Source: Takashimella koratensis (taxonomy: Eukaryota; Basidiomycota; Tremellomycetes; Trichosporonales; Tetragoniomycetaceae). From it: a stretch of DNA of 64,000 nt. The position numbers and the translations under genes are program-made. Below, in pieces: positions 22,026 through 32,709 of the stretch; position 1 is the stretch's first letter, and every line of letters begins with the position of its first letter. A model generated the notes under the pieces. That model had not been told where the DNA came from. It made no database searches and saw only the letters and a list, made by a program, of their open reading frames with translations. The DNA lies in assembly GCA_003116875.1 (NCBI GenBank), contig BCKT01000004.1, positions 1,014,201 through 1,078,200 of the forward strand, written 5' to 3'.

Positions 22026-22632
22026 ACGTATAGAGGGGTGAAAGCGAGGCCAGAGGGGTTCTCCGTTCTGAACACGTTATACATATCTCTTGGATAGGTT
22101 TGTAAAGGCGTCAGCCTAGTTGTTGGTGAATGATTCATAGGGTTTCATTGGTGACGACTGCTGTCTCCTCTTTTTTTTTTGAGTCGTCGAAACGATGCAA
22201 AAGAGTGGATACTTGTTCTCACACACTCCAGACTGCTCTGCCGCACGTTGGTGATTTTTTTCTTCACACCCTCAACGTCGTCCATCGTCGTCCGTTCCTT
22301 TCCCAAAAAATCAAGACCAACAACAGACTGTAGCTCACACGGGTATCCAATTGCTTACGCAGGCAATAATCACACAGTCCAGACTCTGCCAAGAGTTCAG
22401 GAAACACAGCCGCGAACGGCGGCTAGGAGCTGGGACCAATCAGGTTGGACCCGCCATGCGAGGTTGAGACAGCGGGAGATTCAGCTGAATCGGGCAAACT
22501 CTCAACCTTCACGTGACCTTTGGTTGTTTTTGCCAATTGGCAATCTGCCCTTGCCCTCTTCGAAAGATAGCGGTAGCTGTCGGACTCACTCTTTCTACCT
22601 TCACCTAACCCCTCACTGTGTATACCTCGGCA
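22026..22632. other. Intergenic region upstream of the first Zn2Cys6 gene
   Basis: 607 bp without a gene. A palindromic E-box CACGTG lies at 22510-22515, about 120 bp upstream of the regulator's start. Two poly-T runs occur near 22171 and 22255. Confidence 0.5.
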
Positions 22633-24940
22633 ATGTCCCCGGAAGAGACGATATGTCCGTCCAATCTGCTCTTCCCGGCTCCCTCCGACTCGGACGTGAG
22701 CAATCCCGTGCAGTCGCCTTCCCCAGTTCGGCGCTCCAGCGTGCCCCGTAGTCTCGAGGAGATCATCTCGTGCCAGCGCTGTCGGCAACGAAAGAAACGA
22801 GTAAGCCCTTCACCCGGAGATACTCAGGCTGACGTCAGTGCGACCGGGTTAAACCTTCTTGTGGGAGCTGCTTGAGAGGTGGCGCGAGTTGCGTGTACCT
22901 CTCACCCCCGTCAGAGCGGCATTCTCGCCAGTGGGTAACGAAAGCTCATAGCTCTTAGCTCGCATGATAGACTGACCCAAGTGACTAGGTACCTCTGGAC
23001 CGAAATTGCGCGGCTTCAGATGCGATGCAAGGACCTCGAAGGCCAGCTGGAGAGCTCGTTGAGGTCAAACAGTAGCATTCATTTACCAACATCTGTTCCA
23101 TACATGGATCGCCCGCTTCCCGTCTCGACGTACGACCTGCACGCTGCGTCATCATCGTCGTCTGTCATTCGGTCGACGCGCCCTACCTCCCCGTCCCTCT
23201 CCCAGCGTGTGCTCATCAGACTTCTCACAAGAGAGTCTGACCCGACCTCCTCTTTCAGTGGGATCATCGGATCTCAGCTAGGCACCGCGACAAACCAGCA
23301 CGAGGATCGAGCGGACAAACCACATAGCTCAACAGTTTGGCCACCGAAACCCGTCGCTCAACTTTTAATGGAACATTATTTTGCCCTATCACACGCAATC
23401 GTCCCCATGGTTGATCGAAATACCATCGAGGATGAGTGAGTAGTATCTGGGAATGGAAAGGTACGGGGTTGACGCGATACAGCTTTCGCGCGTTCTATCC
23501 GGACGACCCGGCGGCGTCTCCAGATCCAACATCGACCTCGACCCCAGACCTCCGCATATATCGACTCTCCATGGTCTTCGTTTCAGGCTCCGGTATGGCA
23601 TACCGCGAGCGAGCCTTGCAATATGACCTTGACTTGTTCGCACTCCATGCTCTGGCGTTGAAACAGCTTCCTGCTGTTCTACAAGCAGACGAGATAGTAA
23701 GTTTCACAACTTGGGATCAACACTGATCCCAGACCTGTGTATCAGGCATCTGCCAGCTCGCGTTTCTCTCCATCGTCGAGTTCCTCAGCATGAACCCGTA
23801 CCAAGTGATCAGTATAGCTGCGGTGACTGCGATGGAAATCGGTCTGCATGTGGATGACCCAACGCTCCCGCCCGAGGACCAAGACCGGCGGAGACGTATC
23901 TTCTGGTCACTCTACTGCATGGACCGTCTTGGTAAGACTCGAATAGCGCGGCTCGCTAACCTCAGTCTCCACATTGCTCGTCAAGCCGCTGTCGATACCA
24001 GACAACATCATTTCTACCCGATTACCCTCGTCCATCGAGGGCGGCGCGTTGTTGCAGTTCAACTTTATGGCAAGTCCTTCCCGACAGATGGCAGAGTGCT
24101 GATCCCTTCCAGTCATCCACGTCCTTCTTCCGTCAGCTGGTTCTCTTACGCCGAATGCAAGGTATCATGCTCGAGCGTGTCAATCTCGCTTCGGACATCG
24201 TCAACCCTGAGATGATCCTCGCCCAACTTCGGAACCAAATCGACCAGTGGTGGGCTCAGTCCACCGATCCCAACTCAATGGAACGCGAACCATTTCTGGA
24301 ATTGGGGTACAACACTTTTCTCGTCAACCTATATCGCCCTTCCCGACTTTTCGCGCAAACTCAGTCCTCGCGTATGCCTGTACTTCGAGGATCTGCATGT
24401 CGTGCGTTAACACTCTACCGACAATTCTGCGACCAGAACCGAATCGCTCAAAATTACGTCCACTTCCACAGTATCGTCATCTCGGCTGTCGCCTTGCTCT
24501 ACGTCCTCGGTGAGAGCGAAGGGGACACGAGTAACCTCGAGATCGTCTCTTGGCGTACTGCCGCGTTGGCCGACGTCGATTCGAGTGAAGCCTTATTGGC
24601 AAAGTTCTGCACAGGATGGCCCGGTGTCGATCGATTCAGAGCGGCGTTTGGAATATTGGCCAACAACGTCCGAAGAAGGCTGGTGAAGCCTGCGCAGAGC
24701 TCACCGCTCCCAGCATGGGCGAGTCCAACAGACGAGATGAACGTGAGAGACGAGCTCGTACCGTTAGCGGGAGCCACAGCGCCTAATACGGACGAGACGG
24801 CAGACGATTGGGCGACCTGGATCGCAGGGCTTGCAGACTTGCCAACATACGGGGCGAGAGAGAGCGTCGGAGGCGACGAGATTGATGCTTTCTTGTCAAG
24901 CGTCGGGTTGGCAGACTGGATCGAAAATGTCGCTTCGTAG
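22633..24940 (+). CDS. Zn(II)2Cys6 transcription factor with fungal-specific domain
   Basis: Binuclear zinc cluster regulator, 683 aa. Exons: 22633-22800, 22839-22930, 22989-23435, 23483-23696, 23733-23931, 23966-24069, 24113-24940. The cluster spans the first intron and reads CQRCRQRKKRC then DRVKPSCGSC...C, spacing CX2CX6CX6CX2CX6C. A short linker and coiled segment (IARLQMRCKDLEGQLE) follow, then the middle homology region with the RRRRIFWSLYCMDRL motif typical of the fungal transcription-factor domain. The sixth intron uses a GC donor (GCAAGT at 24070), the only choice that keeps frame. It lies directly downstream of the MFS gene on the same strand and may control the neighbouring aldolase, carrier and lyase-like genes; that link is inference. 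Confidence 0.9.
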
Positions 24941-25051
24941 TATGGTGTAAACATATTTGTACAGTATGTTGTTGTCATGTATGTTCTCCAGACAGATGCC
25001 AAGACGATGCATAAAGCACTAAAAAAACCGGTTTCATATTTCAGAGAGGAG

Positions 25052-26528
25052 CTACTTGGCGACAGGGTGCCACTCGGGAACACGCCAGCTCCATTCGTGT
25101 TCAATCTTGCCTCGTTGAAGCGCGGTCATTGTGTCTCGGAGGACCTTGACGACGGGGCTGGAAGGGATCTTGTAGTTCTCCCCTTTATACGTGATCTCTC
25201 CGATGGCGACGACCACGACACCGGTCCCGCAGCCGAACATACTGAGACATTAGTAGCTGCCTTCTTTGAGGTCTCTGAGGCTTGAACTTACCCTTTCAAC
25301 GAACCGTCAGCGAGGGAAGTGACGATCTCGTTCATAGAGACGTCACGCTCGACGACACGCAAGTTACGCGGGAGGTCTTGAAGTCCCGCGACTTCTTTGC
25401 CCTCAGCGTGGGCGGTGACCATCTCGATGAGAGAGGCGCGAGTGACACCCGGGAGAACGATACCGTTATCCAGGGACATGGTGACGAACTCGAGGTCTAT
25501 ACCAATCAGAAAGGGATGGTAAAATGTAGACGTTAAAGTCACTTACAGCCGTCCTGAGCTTCACGGAGGACAAAGACGTTCATCGCACCGGCTTCAGAAA
25601 TGAAGTCCTCTTGGCCATGCAACCACAACGACATGGCGTATCCAGGTTTTTTCGAGATACTCGTTGTACCTGTTCCAACATTCAGCCTTTTCGCGACCTT
25701 TCTGCTAAAAGAGGTTTCTCACCGTAGTTGGCACCAAGCTTGAAGCTGCCGTGACCTCCCGGCCAAGCACGGATAATCTCGCTGCATGCGTCGAGCTTGA
25801 GTCCAGGGCCGTCAACACTCCCGTAGAGCCCTTTGCCGAGGTTGGCGGTAGTCACGACGTAGATCAGGGCCTCCTCAGCGAAAGCATCGTCTTTGATTCC
25901 AAACGAAGGAGAAGTCTCGACAATCGTGGGGCGGATGTACAAGCTGCCTCCGTCCTCGGAAGGGGCGAGCTCTCGGTCTGTCAAAGTTAGTACCTCGTTA
26001 TGAATCTGCTTAAACTGCTTACCAAGGGAGACAAGCTTGCCGATGAGGTCGAGAAGCTCCTCGTTGTCCCAGTCGTACTTGATATCAGAAAAGCCACTGG
26101 TAAGAGTACTCACCGGAAGACCCAAACGAGCAGCCGAGCGCTTGAACCGGTCCAGGTTCTTGGTGGGTCTGAACAACCTAAGCTCGTCATCTGCGGTCTT
26201 GTAACACTTGTCGTGTCAGCAAGAATCTTTACCTCGGCTTACCTTCATCCCCTCAAAGCAAGTGACCGCGCTGAGGAGAGTGAGCATACGATTTCTGACT
26301 TGCAACAACGCAAACTACCCACTACTGCATAACACCTGCCAACGGGTCCATGCAGATCTTGGCCCTCGGTGAGATAGTCGGCTGGCCCCAACCAGTCCTT
26401 CGACTCCAGGGGACTTGAAGCATGTATCGCCCATAGTTTTCGTGTCCGGGCTCGACCGTCTTGTCAGCTGGCGAGAACGCCACGTTGGCCGCTGAGAGCT
26501 GCGTAAGGTTGGTCGTTGGGACCGGCAT
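25052..26528 (-). CDS. BAT1: Branched-chain amino acid aminotransferase
   Basis: PLP fold-type IV enzyme that interconverts Leu, Ile and Val with their 2-oxo acids, using 2-oxoglutarate/glutamate. Eight exons: 26528-26323, 26270-26243, 26206-26114, 26077-26023, 25977-25723, 25669-25547, 25496-25292, 25241-25052; 384 aa, the usual length. Marks: CFEGMK, LFRPTKNLDRF, the PLP lysine in GSFKLGANYG, EAGAMNVFVL, GVTRASLIE and the C-terminal GCGTGVVV. No clear mitochondrial presequence follows the first ATG (MPVPTTNL...), so a cytosolic form is likelier, though an upstream exon cannot be excluded; hence the symbol is tentative (BAT1 or BAT2 type). It ends tail-to-tail with the Zn2Cys6 gene, 111 bp apart. 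Confidence 0.93.
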
Positions 26529-27020
26529 CTTGCTTCTAATCGCTGATTGACTCAATTTTTCGTGTCTTGAAGTTTTACTGTGCTTGCAGCTTGTCTGGGT
26601 GAACAAGTTTAATTTTTTTTGCGTCGATCTGTACAGAAACGTGATTCATCCAGGTCCATGCCGATGCGATTGCCAACTTTACGTCGGGAGACGATGCGCA
26701 GCGTCGGTGGCTTCCAGGCGCCAAAGTTGCTATCTCCCCGACCGCGAGACGCCTACCGCGAGCCGCGCTGCGCCGGCGGAGGGACGGGGCCGACGTTTTC
26801 GGACCCTTGACGGAGGGGTGCGCGCCTCATTTTTATTGGCTTGTTGAAATTGCCCTCCGAGCCGCCGTTACCGATTCTCGCGGGACGCAGTTGGCGGCTG
26901 TAGTTCCAGAGCCACGTGACTTGTCAACAAAGTCTCTCTTTGGTCTAGACTATCGAACTCTTTGGCCTGGAACTCTTCTCTGAAAGACTGCAAGAACTCC
27001 CAGATCCAATCGCATTGACC
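26529..27020. promoter_or_regulatory. Divergent promoter between the aminotransferase and metallo-hydrolase genes
   Basis: 492 bp between opposite start codons, notably GC-rich and CG-dinucleotide-rich around 26640-26870. An E-box CACGTG lies at 26913-26918, about 100 bp before the hydrolase start. No gene is seen. Confidence 0.4.
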
Positions 27021-28124
27021 ATGTCGGTACCCACAGCTACGGATGGGTCGATCCCCTCTTCGTCGAATGCGGACAGCGTCGTCGGTCTCACCGCTATCCT
27101 CACGGGCACAGTCACATGCGACAGGACGTTCATCGTCGACCCTGCCGAGTCGGAAACCATCGACATGCCAGTGTTTGCCTTCCTGATCCAGAAAGAAGGC
27201 AAGGCGTATCTCTTCGACATTGGGCTTCGACCAGACCTCGACGTCGTCCCCAGGTACATGGTGTCATATGTAAATTGCGTCTTGAACATGCTAACTTCCT
27301 CAGCGACGTGTCTCGTGACGAGTACACGGCGTTTGTGCCCAAGACACTATCAACGCTGCCTGCCTCCCTTCCCAAGGGTATGGTAGTCGACACAGTCTTC
27401 GTCTCGCACTACCACTGGGACCACCTCGGCAACCCTGGGCTGTTCCCAGAGGGAACTAACGTTGCGGTCGGACCAGGAACGCTCGAAGCGATCGGGGAGG
27501 GTTACCCCACGGGTGATCCATTCATCAGTGGGGAGTGGTTGAAGCACTGCAATTGGTCCGAGGTGAATATGAACTCGGGCCCAGTAGGGAGCTTCCCACG
27601 TGCCAAGGACTGGTTTGGGGACGGCAGCCTGTGGCTCATCGATTGTCCGGGGGTGAGTATCAGCTACCCATTCCTGTAACAGTACTGGATCTCATGCTAA
27701 CCGTTATTCCTCGTCTGAACAGCACTGCAAAGGTCACATGATTGCACTCGCTCGAGTCTCGACATCTCCAGACAGCTGTAAGCAGCCTACTTCTATCCAC
27801 CACTAATCTCCAGACGTCCTCCTTGGTGGAGACTGCTGCCACGACCAAGAGTTCCTCCATGGTCAAGGCCCCACCTGCCCCTGTAGTATTGCCTACTACA
27901 AGACCGCGGGTGGCGAGAAGGTCTCTCTACACGAAGACCACGCGGTCGCGTACGGCTCGATGGAGCGGCTACGAGCGATGAACAGCCGACCCGACGTCAT
28001 GGTCATTTTGAGCCACGAGCGGGAGGCAGTGGAAGTGATCCCGTGTCTTCAGGCAGATGGGACGGGTATGGGCGCGTTGAAAGATTGGAGAGAGAAGGGG
28101 TGGAAGGAGGCAAAAGTTAATTAA
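27021..28124 (+). CDS. Metallo-beta-lactamase-fold hydrolase, lactonase-like
   Basis: Zinc hydrolase, 315 aa, exons 27021-27253, 27304-27652, 27723-27777, 27814-28124. The zinc motif HxHxDH is present as SHYHWDHLG, a later His pair is in HCKGHM, a metal-bridging Asp lies in LLGGDCCHDQEF, and the last His in VILSHE. This order, and the early PVFAFLIQKEGKAYLFDIG segment, is that of the AHL-lactonase-like subgroup seen in many fungi rather than of glyoxalase II. The natural substrate may be a sugar or fungal lactone; quorum-signal cleavage cannot be claimed. The gene is divergent from the aminotransferase and ends 128 bp from the dehydrogenase gene. Confidence 0.87.
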
Positions 28125-28252
28125 ATGGTGTATGCATAAGAATAGATGCGTATGGTTCTGAATGGGAATATATCAATGATTGGGGACGAGAACTGCAAGA
28201 TCCGCCGGCGAAAGAACCTGTGTATATGGGGCGGACCCTTTGGCTAGCGAAT

Positions 28253-29602
28253 CTAGGCAATGGGGTACTCGGCGGGCAGTGTGTCCCCTCTCAACGCCGC
28301 CAAGAGGTTATCCACGGCTAAGTGATCAGTATATGTGACGATCCTCATGACTCACCAAGCATACCCATCTTTCTCCTGGTCGCCATATCCGCCGACCCAA
28401 TATGCGGCGTCACAATGCACCTGTCGTCAGCGTCACCTCTGCTTCCTACTCACTTGGGGTGCTTGACCAAAGGGTGCTCTCCCGTGACGTTTGGTTCTCC
28501 TTCCACCACGTCTAGCGCGGCGCCTTCTATCCATCCCTCGTTGAGGGCAAGCTCCAACGCTTGCGGATCGACCACTGACCCCTTGCCCATTCAGCTCTTT
28601 ACCTCGCTACACCGACTTACTCTTCCAGTATTGACGAGTACACCGTTCCTTCCCCCAGACTGGCGGCTCATCGCTTTCAGAAAGTCGTGGCCAACGAGGT
28701 GCTTGGTATTGTCTCCTCCTCCACACAGGACGATGACCACGTCGCTCTCCCGGGCAATATCTTCCAGGCTACAGTGAGTAGCAGGGACCCCGAACTTTCC
28801 TACGATATCGTCGGAAAGCGGCCGGCGGGTGTGGTAGAGGAGCCTAGATGGCTCGAAAGCTGCGAGTCGTTTCATCGCGGACCGTGCAATACTACCGAAT
28901 CCGATGAACCCGATGGTGGCGCCTTCGAGGCTTCCGCCGCATAGCCCATAAGGTGTCCACTGTGTAGCTGGCCACTGCACCTTCAGCCAAGCATCAAGAC
29001 AAGAACCCACCTTCCCGTCCAAAACGACCGTCATCCCCTCTCGAATCCTTCGCATGGCGAGAAGGACCAATGTGACGGTGAGTTCTCCAACTGGGTGGGA
29101 TCAGCACAAAGCATGACGAAGGAGACAGAGAGCGTACCTGAGTTAGACAGGACGTTGGGCGTGTGTCCGATAGAGATCCCTCTACGCTTTGCCTGGACGA
29201 GATCAATGTGGTCCACCCCTGCCGAGCTATCGTCAATTACTGCCAGATCAGACGGAACTTACAAGGTCGACACCACTTTCAAGCCGGGTCCCGCTGGGCG
29301 TTAGATCATCTCGTGCAATTTTACGTACCGGTATCGAAGAGTTCTGCATTGATCTAGAGTTTCAGTAAATGTGTCACGAATTTTGCACGTACCTGGTCGT
29401 CAAACATACATAGCACAGCCGAAGCGCCCACAACATGCCTCAGCAACCAGTCTCGAGGAGCCCGCGTATCTTCCTGCCATGAAACGACCTGCATCGATAA
29501 GCGCTCCCCAGCTTCGACGCTTACATTCTCGGCCCCTGAGTAAGACGTCAGTCGGTCTAGGACATCTTGCTGGAGTCGGCGAGTGACAATGATTTTGGCC
29601 AT
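28253..29602 (-). CDS. D-isomer-specific 2-hydroxyacid dehydrogenase
   Basis: NAD(P)-dependent reductase of 2-oxo acids (glyoxylate/hydroxypyruvate reductase branch). Nine exons: 29602-29393, 29353-29329, 29293-29263, 29226-29138, 29090-29011, 28974-28621, 28581-28454, 28420-28356, 28317-28253; 348 aa. Marks: STFSAGVDHIDL, VGELTVTLVLLAMRR, the Rossmann loop GFIGFGSIA, NTGRGSVVD with the active Arg region, ALDVVEGEPN, and VTPHIGSA with the catalytic His. The sixth exon may begin six bases earlier (acceptor at 28981). It starts 246 bp from a divergent Zn2Cys6 regulator and may be its target. Glyoxylate is one plausible substrate. Confidence 0.92.
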
Positions 29603-29848
29603 TCTTTGACAATGTTTGCAGTCACAACGCTCCGTGTGCACTGGTCTTACTCCGATTTCAACACGATCTGTGTTTTTGATTTTCGGTGTCTGGTGCCTTT
29701 CGGACGATTTGCTCCGCCTCGCCCTGGAATCGCGGGACGCCTGGCGCGGCGAAAATGTCCCCCCCCCCCCCCCCCCCGGGGTCATTCTGAAATTTGTTTG
29801 GCTGTACCACTGTCACCCACATTTATCTCGCTGCCCACCTTAGCCGCG
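29603..29848. promoter_or_regulatory. Shared divergent promoter with a poly-C/poly-G tract
   Basis: Regulatory DNA between the dehydrogenase (-) and the second Zn2Cys6 gene (+). It holds 19 consecutive C followed by 4 G at 29759-29781, between the two starts. Triplets CGG/CCG occur around 29698-29750. Confidence 0.5.
29759..29777. repeat. Poly-C homopolymer (19 C)
   Basis: Nineteen C in a row followed by GGGG, in the shared promoter of the dehydrogenase and the second zinc-cluster regulator. Length is probably variable and may be misassembled. Confidence 0.9.
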
Positions 29849-31831
29849 ATGCCCGTTGCTGGACCCGATACCGCCCCCACAAGCTCGCTCGGCAAGGGCG
29901 TTCGATCGACGAGGGGTTGTTTCACGTGTCGACGCCGAAAGAAGAAGTGCGATGAGCAGTTCAATAGCGTAGGCTGGTGTCGAGCCTGCGTGAGGGGGAG
30001 GTATCTGTGCTCTGGGCGTCCCGCTAGCGGCTCGGTCGATTCGACGCGCCCTCCGTATTCCTCTCACCCGATCAACGCCATCTCACTAGCCCTCCAACCA
30101 ACGTCACTGACAATACCTGAACCGCACAAGGTTGGAGAGACTTTCCCGTGGTTGGAGGCGTTACTCGGCACCGACGCGCTATTCCCGACCTCGGCGCCAA
30201 CACCCCAAAGATCGAACCAACCACCTCTGACAAGCGACCTGTCGGTGTCTAACGTACACTTGTCATATCAAGGTGGGTACTGTCGTGTATTTTTGGTACA
30301 TCTCTACAGGCGCTTACAATACCCAAGCTCCAACATATCTAGCTGCTCAGCCCGCTCCAGCCGCCACGGACCATTCATCATCTCGGTCCTCCACCACACA
30401 GCGTCCACCCTCCTCGGCTGCACCTACTCCACATCACTCCAGCTCATGTCCCATCGACAGCCATCAAGATGGGGAGCGCCTGTACCGAACGCCGGGTCCC
30501 GGGTGGACAGACCTAGTCCAGAAATGTAAGCTGCATTGACGACCCGTCCTCTACAAATCGTATACTGATCTTGTAAAGACCAAGAGTTTAATCGCGGCTT
30601 CATTCGATACCTCCCCAAGCCTGTCCGCCTCCAAGTGATGGAATACATGTCAGATATTGCGGCAACCAACGACCTGGGACGATCAGCAGGATCAGCCGTC
30701 GCGCTCATTCCGTATTGGGACCGACCGAATGACGATGATGACGAAGACGACAGCGCCTCCCGTGATCAGGATATGGTCGACAAAGCTGTCTCAGCGATCA
30801 TGCAAGCAAAGACACTGCTAGGTGACCTGCCCAACTCTTTGGAAGCGAGTCTCGCGGCTCTGCTTGATATGTACTACTACGAGGTATGTTTTTAGGCGAG
30901 AATGCGACCTCGTCGACCCTTGATTGACGAGTTTAGTTCTGGCAAAACGGCGCACGCGCGGCCTTCTCCATCCACGACGTCATGTGCGCCACCATTGCAG
31001 GCAGGACGGACGCTGAACGTCGGATCGACTTGCGCGTAATGGCGAACCCAAGCGACTTTGCACTCCACGCCGTTGTCTGCATCGATATCATGGCATCGGC
31101 ATGTCTACCCAATCGCCGCCCACTCTTCACCATCGTGGACAGCCCAGACATGCCATCGGACGAGGCAGACGACACCCAAGACTACATCGCAAACACCTTT
31201 CTAGGTCTTCCAGTCACAGTGCTGCGGTGCTTTGCAGCCATATCGAATTTACGGTCTGACCTTGGTACCATCGCATCGTCAGTAGTCCATGCTCGTGCCC
31301 AGGCGATCGAACAGGAGTTAGTCGACTGGGTCCCCCAGCCCCTCGACCGTGAAGCATCTAGCCCAGAGTCTCCTCTCGAGTACCTTGCAGTCCAAGAGAT
31401 GTGGCGCTACGTGAGTACACCATTCCCACTTACCTACGACATCACGCTTACCTCCTTTTCAGGCTGCGATCATCTACCTGTACCAAGTCGTACACCGATC
31501 GGGCTGCCTGTCTCTCGTCATGCGCAATGCCGTCACTGAGATACTCAATTATGGCCGACTTCTGCACCCAAGATCATCAGATTCTGCCAGCCTCGATTTC
31601 GTTTCCGCGTGTCTTCGCGCTTGTCCTTGGATGTTCGCTGCGAGTGTCGCTATCAACCAGGACGACCGTGATGCTTGTCGGACCGGTCTTCAGAGGTGTG
31701 GGTCTGCTCAAGCGTTCAAGGATGATCTGGTTATCGCCGAGATGATATGGGACCTCATGGATACGACGGGGTTTCAGGTGGACTGGCGGAATCTATCGGA
31801 TCTGCCTGGCCAGTTTCCGATCCTGATCTAG
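29849..31831 (+). CDS. Zn(II)2Cys6 transcription factor
   Basis: Binuclear zinc cluster regulator, 595 aa, five exons: 29849-30272, 30310-30525, 30579-30883, 30937-31410, 31463-31831. The cluster CFTCRRRKKKC followed by DEQFNSVGWCRAC...C lies at about residues 28-60, spacing CX2CX6CX9CX2CX6C. A Ser/Thr/Pro-rich linker follows, then a helical C-terminal half of the fungal-specific type (the FIRYLPKPVRLQVMEYM region and onward) with an Asp/Glu run near DDDDEDD. The frame is open further upstream, but the first ATG is chosen because upstream translation crosses the poly-C tract. Divergence from the 2-hydroxyacid dehydrogenase suggests regulation of that gene and neighbours. Confidence 0.88.
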
Positions 31832-32709
31832 AGAGCCATGTCGAGCCAGTTGCAAATCTGTATTGAAGCGATGATACATTGTTGTAGAGCTCTGTAATCA
31901 TGTCATGTTAGTTGGACTGTAGAGAGAAGGTTTTGGTCAGTACCTCAGGCAATCATGGGCGCGGGGGGCTAGGAATGGGAGCAGCAGTCACGTAGCCTGG
32001 GAAGTCCGAGCCGGTGAATCCTGGATGACAATCGCCGCGGACGGATCACGGTCTACAGAGGATTCGTCAGCGGGGATCCGTGCTCTCAAGAGTGAGCAGT
32101 GCACACTGCCTTGACGATCGGCAAATCATCCACAGTCTCCTAGACACGGTCCGTCCCGCGCGAGAAGTTCCGTGATGCATGCATGCTCTATGCAGCGACG
32201 AGGAGGTCATCGCTGTGGCTGGCCGAGTAAATCCGATTAGGCATGCCGGTTGAATTGTAGCCGGCCCCCTGTTTCCAATACAATCCAAGCCTAATTTCTT
32301 GCCTTTCCTGCCAATTCCTAATTCCTACTGTAATTCCCCTAACACCGCAAGCGGCGATCGTCTCTGGTCGTGTGCGGGCCAGGCCAGGTCGGAGCAAATA
32401 CAACGAGGGACCCCGCAGACAGCTGACGCTGGGTGAGGGTCATCGCTGGTCGGTTCCAGGCGGTGAGCTTGACTCGAAAATGGAGAAATGGAGAAATGCA
32501 GAAAAAAGGAAAAACACGGTGACGGAGTTTGGTCCAGCACATCCTTTCCACATCATCACCACCACACACTCACACACTCACACACTCACGCTCAGAGGAC
32601 CGCTCACCCCGTCGACCCCCAACCGACTCGACCAGTCTCAACTGCCCCCCAGCTTATCTCTCCTCCTCTCCCATCATCACTTTCCAACTGGCCGGCCACT
32701 CGACAACCC
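31832..32709. other. Intergenic region upstream of the transacylase-like gene
   Basis: About 880 bp with no recognised gene. Near the 3' end lies a CACACTC tandem repeat and a pyrimidine-rich leader. An in-frame ATG at 32488 could lengthen the next protein, but the translation is low-complexity. Confidence 0.5.
32557..32589. repeat. CACCAC / ACACACTC tandem repeat
   Basis: Short tandem array in the probable 5' leader of the transacylase-like gene: CAC units followed by three copies of an ACACACTC-type unit. Confidence 0.7.

Noticed and set aside
11760..31831. A classical secondary-metabolite biosynthesis cluster
   Set aside because: No polyketide synthase, non-ribosomal peptide synthetase, terpene cyclase or P450 is present; the genes fit catabolism better.
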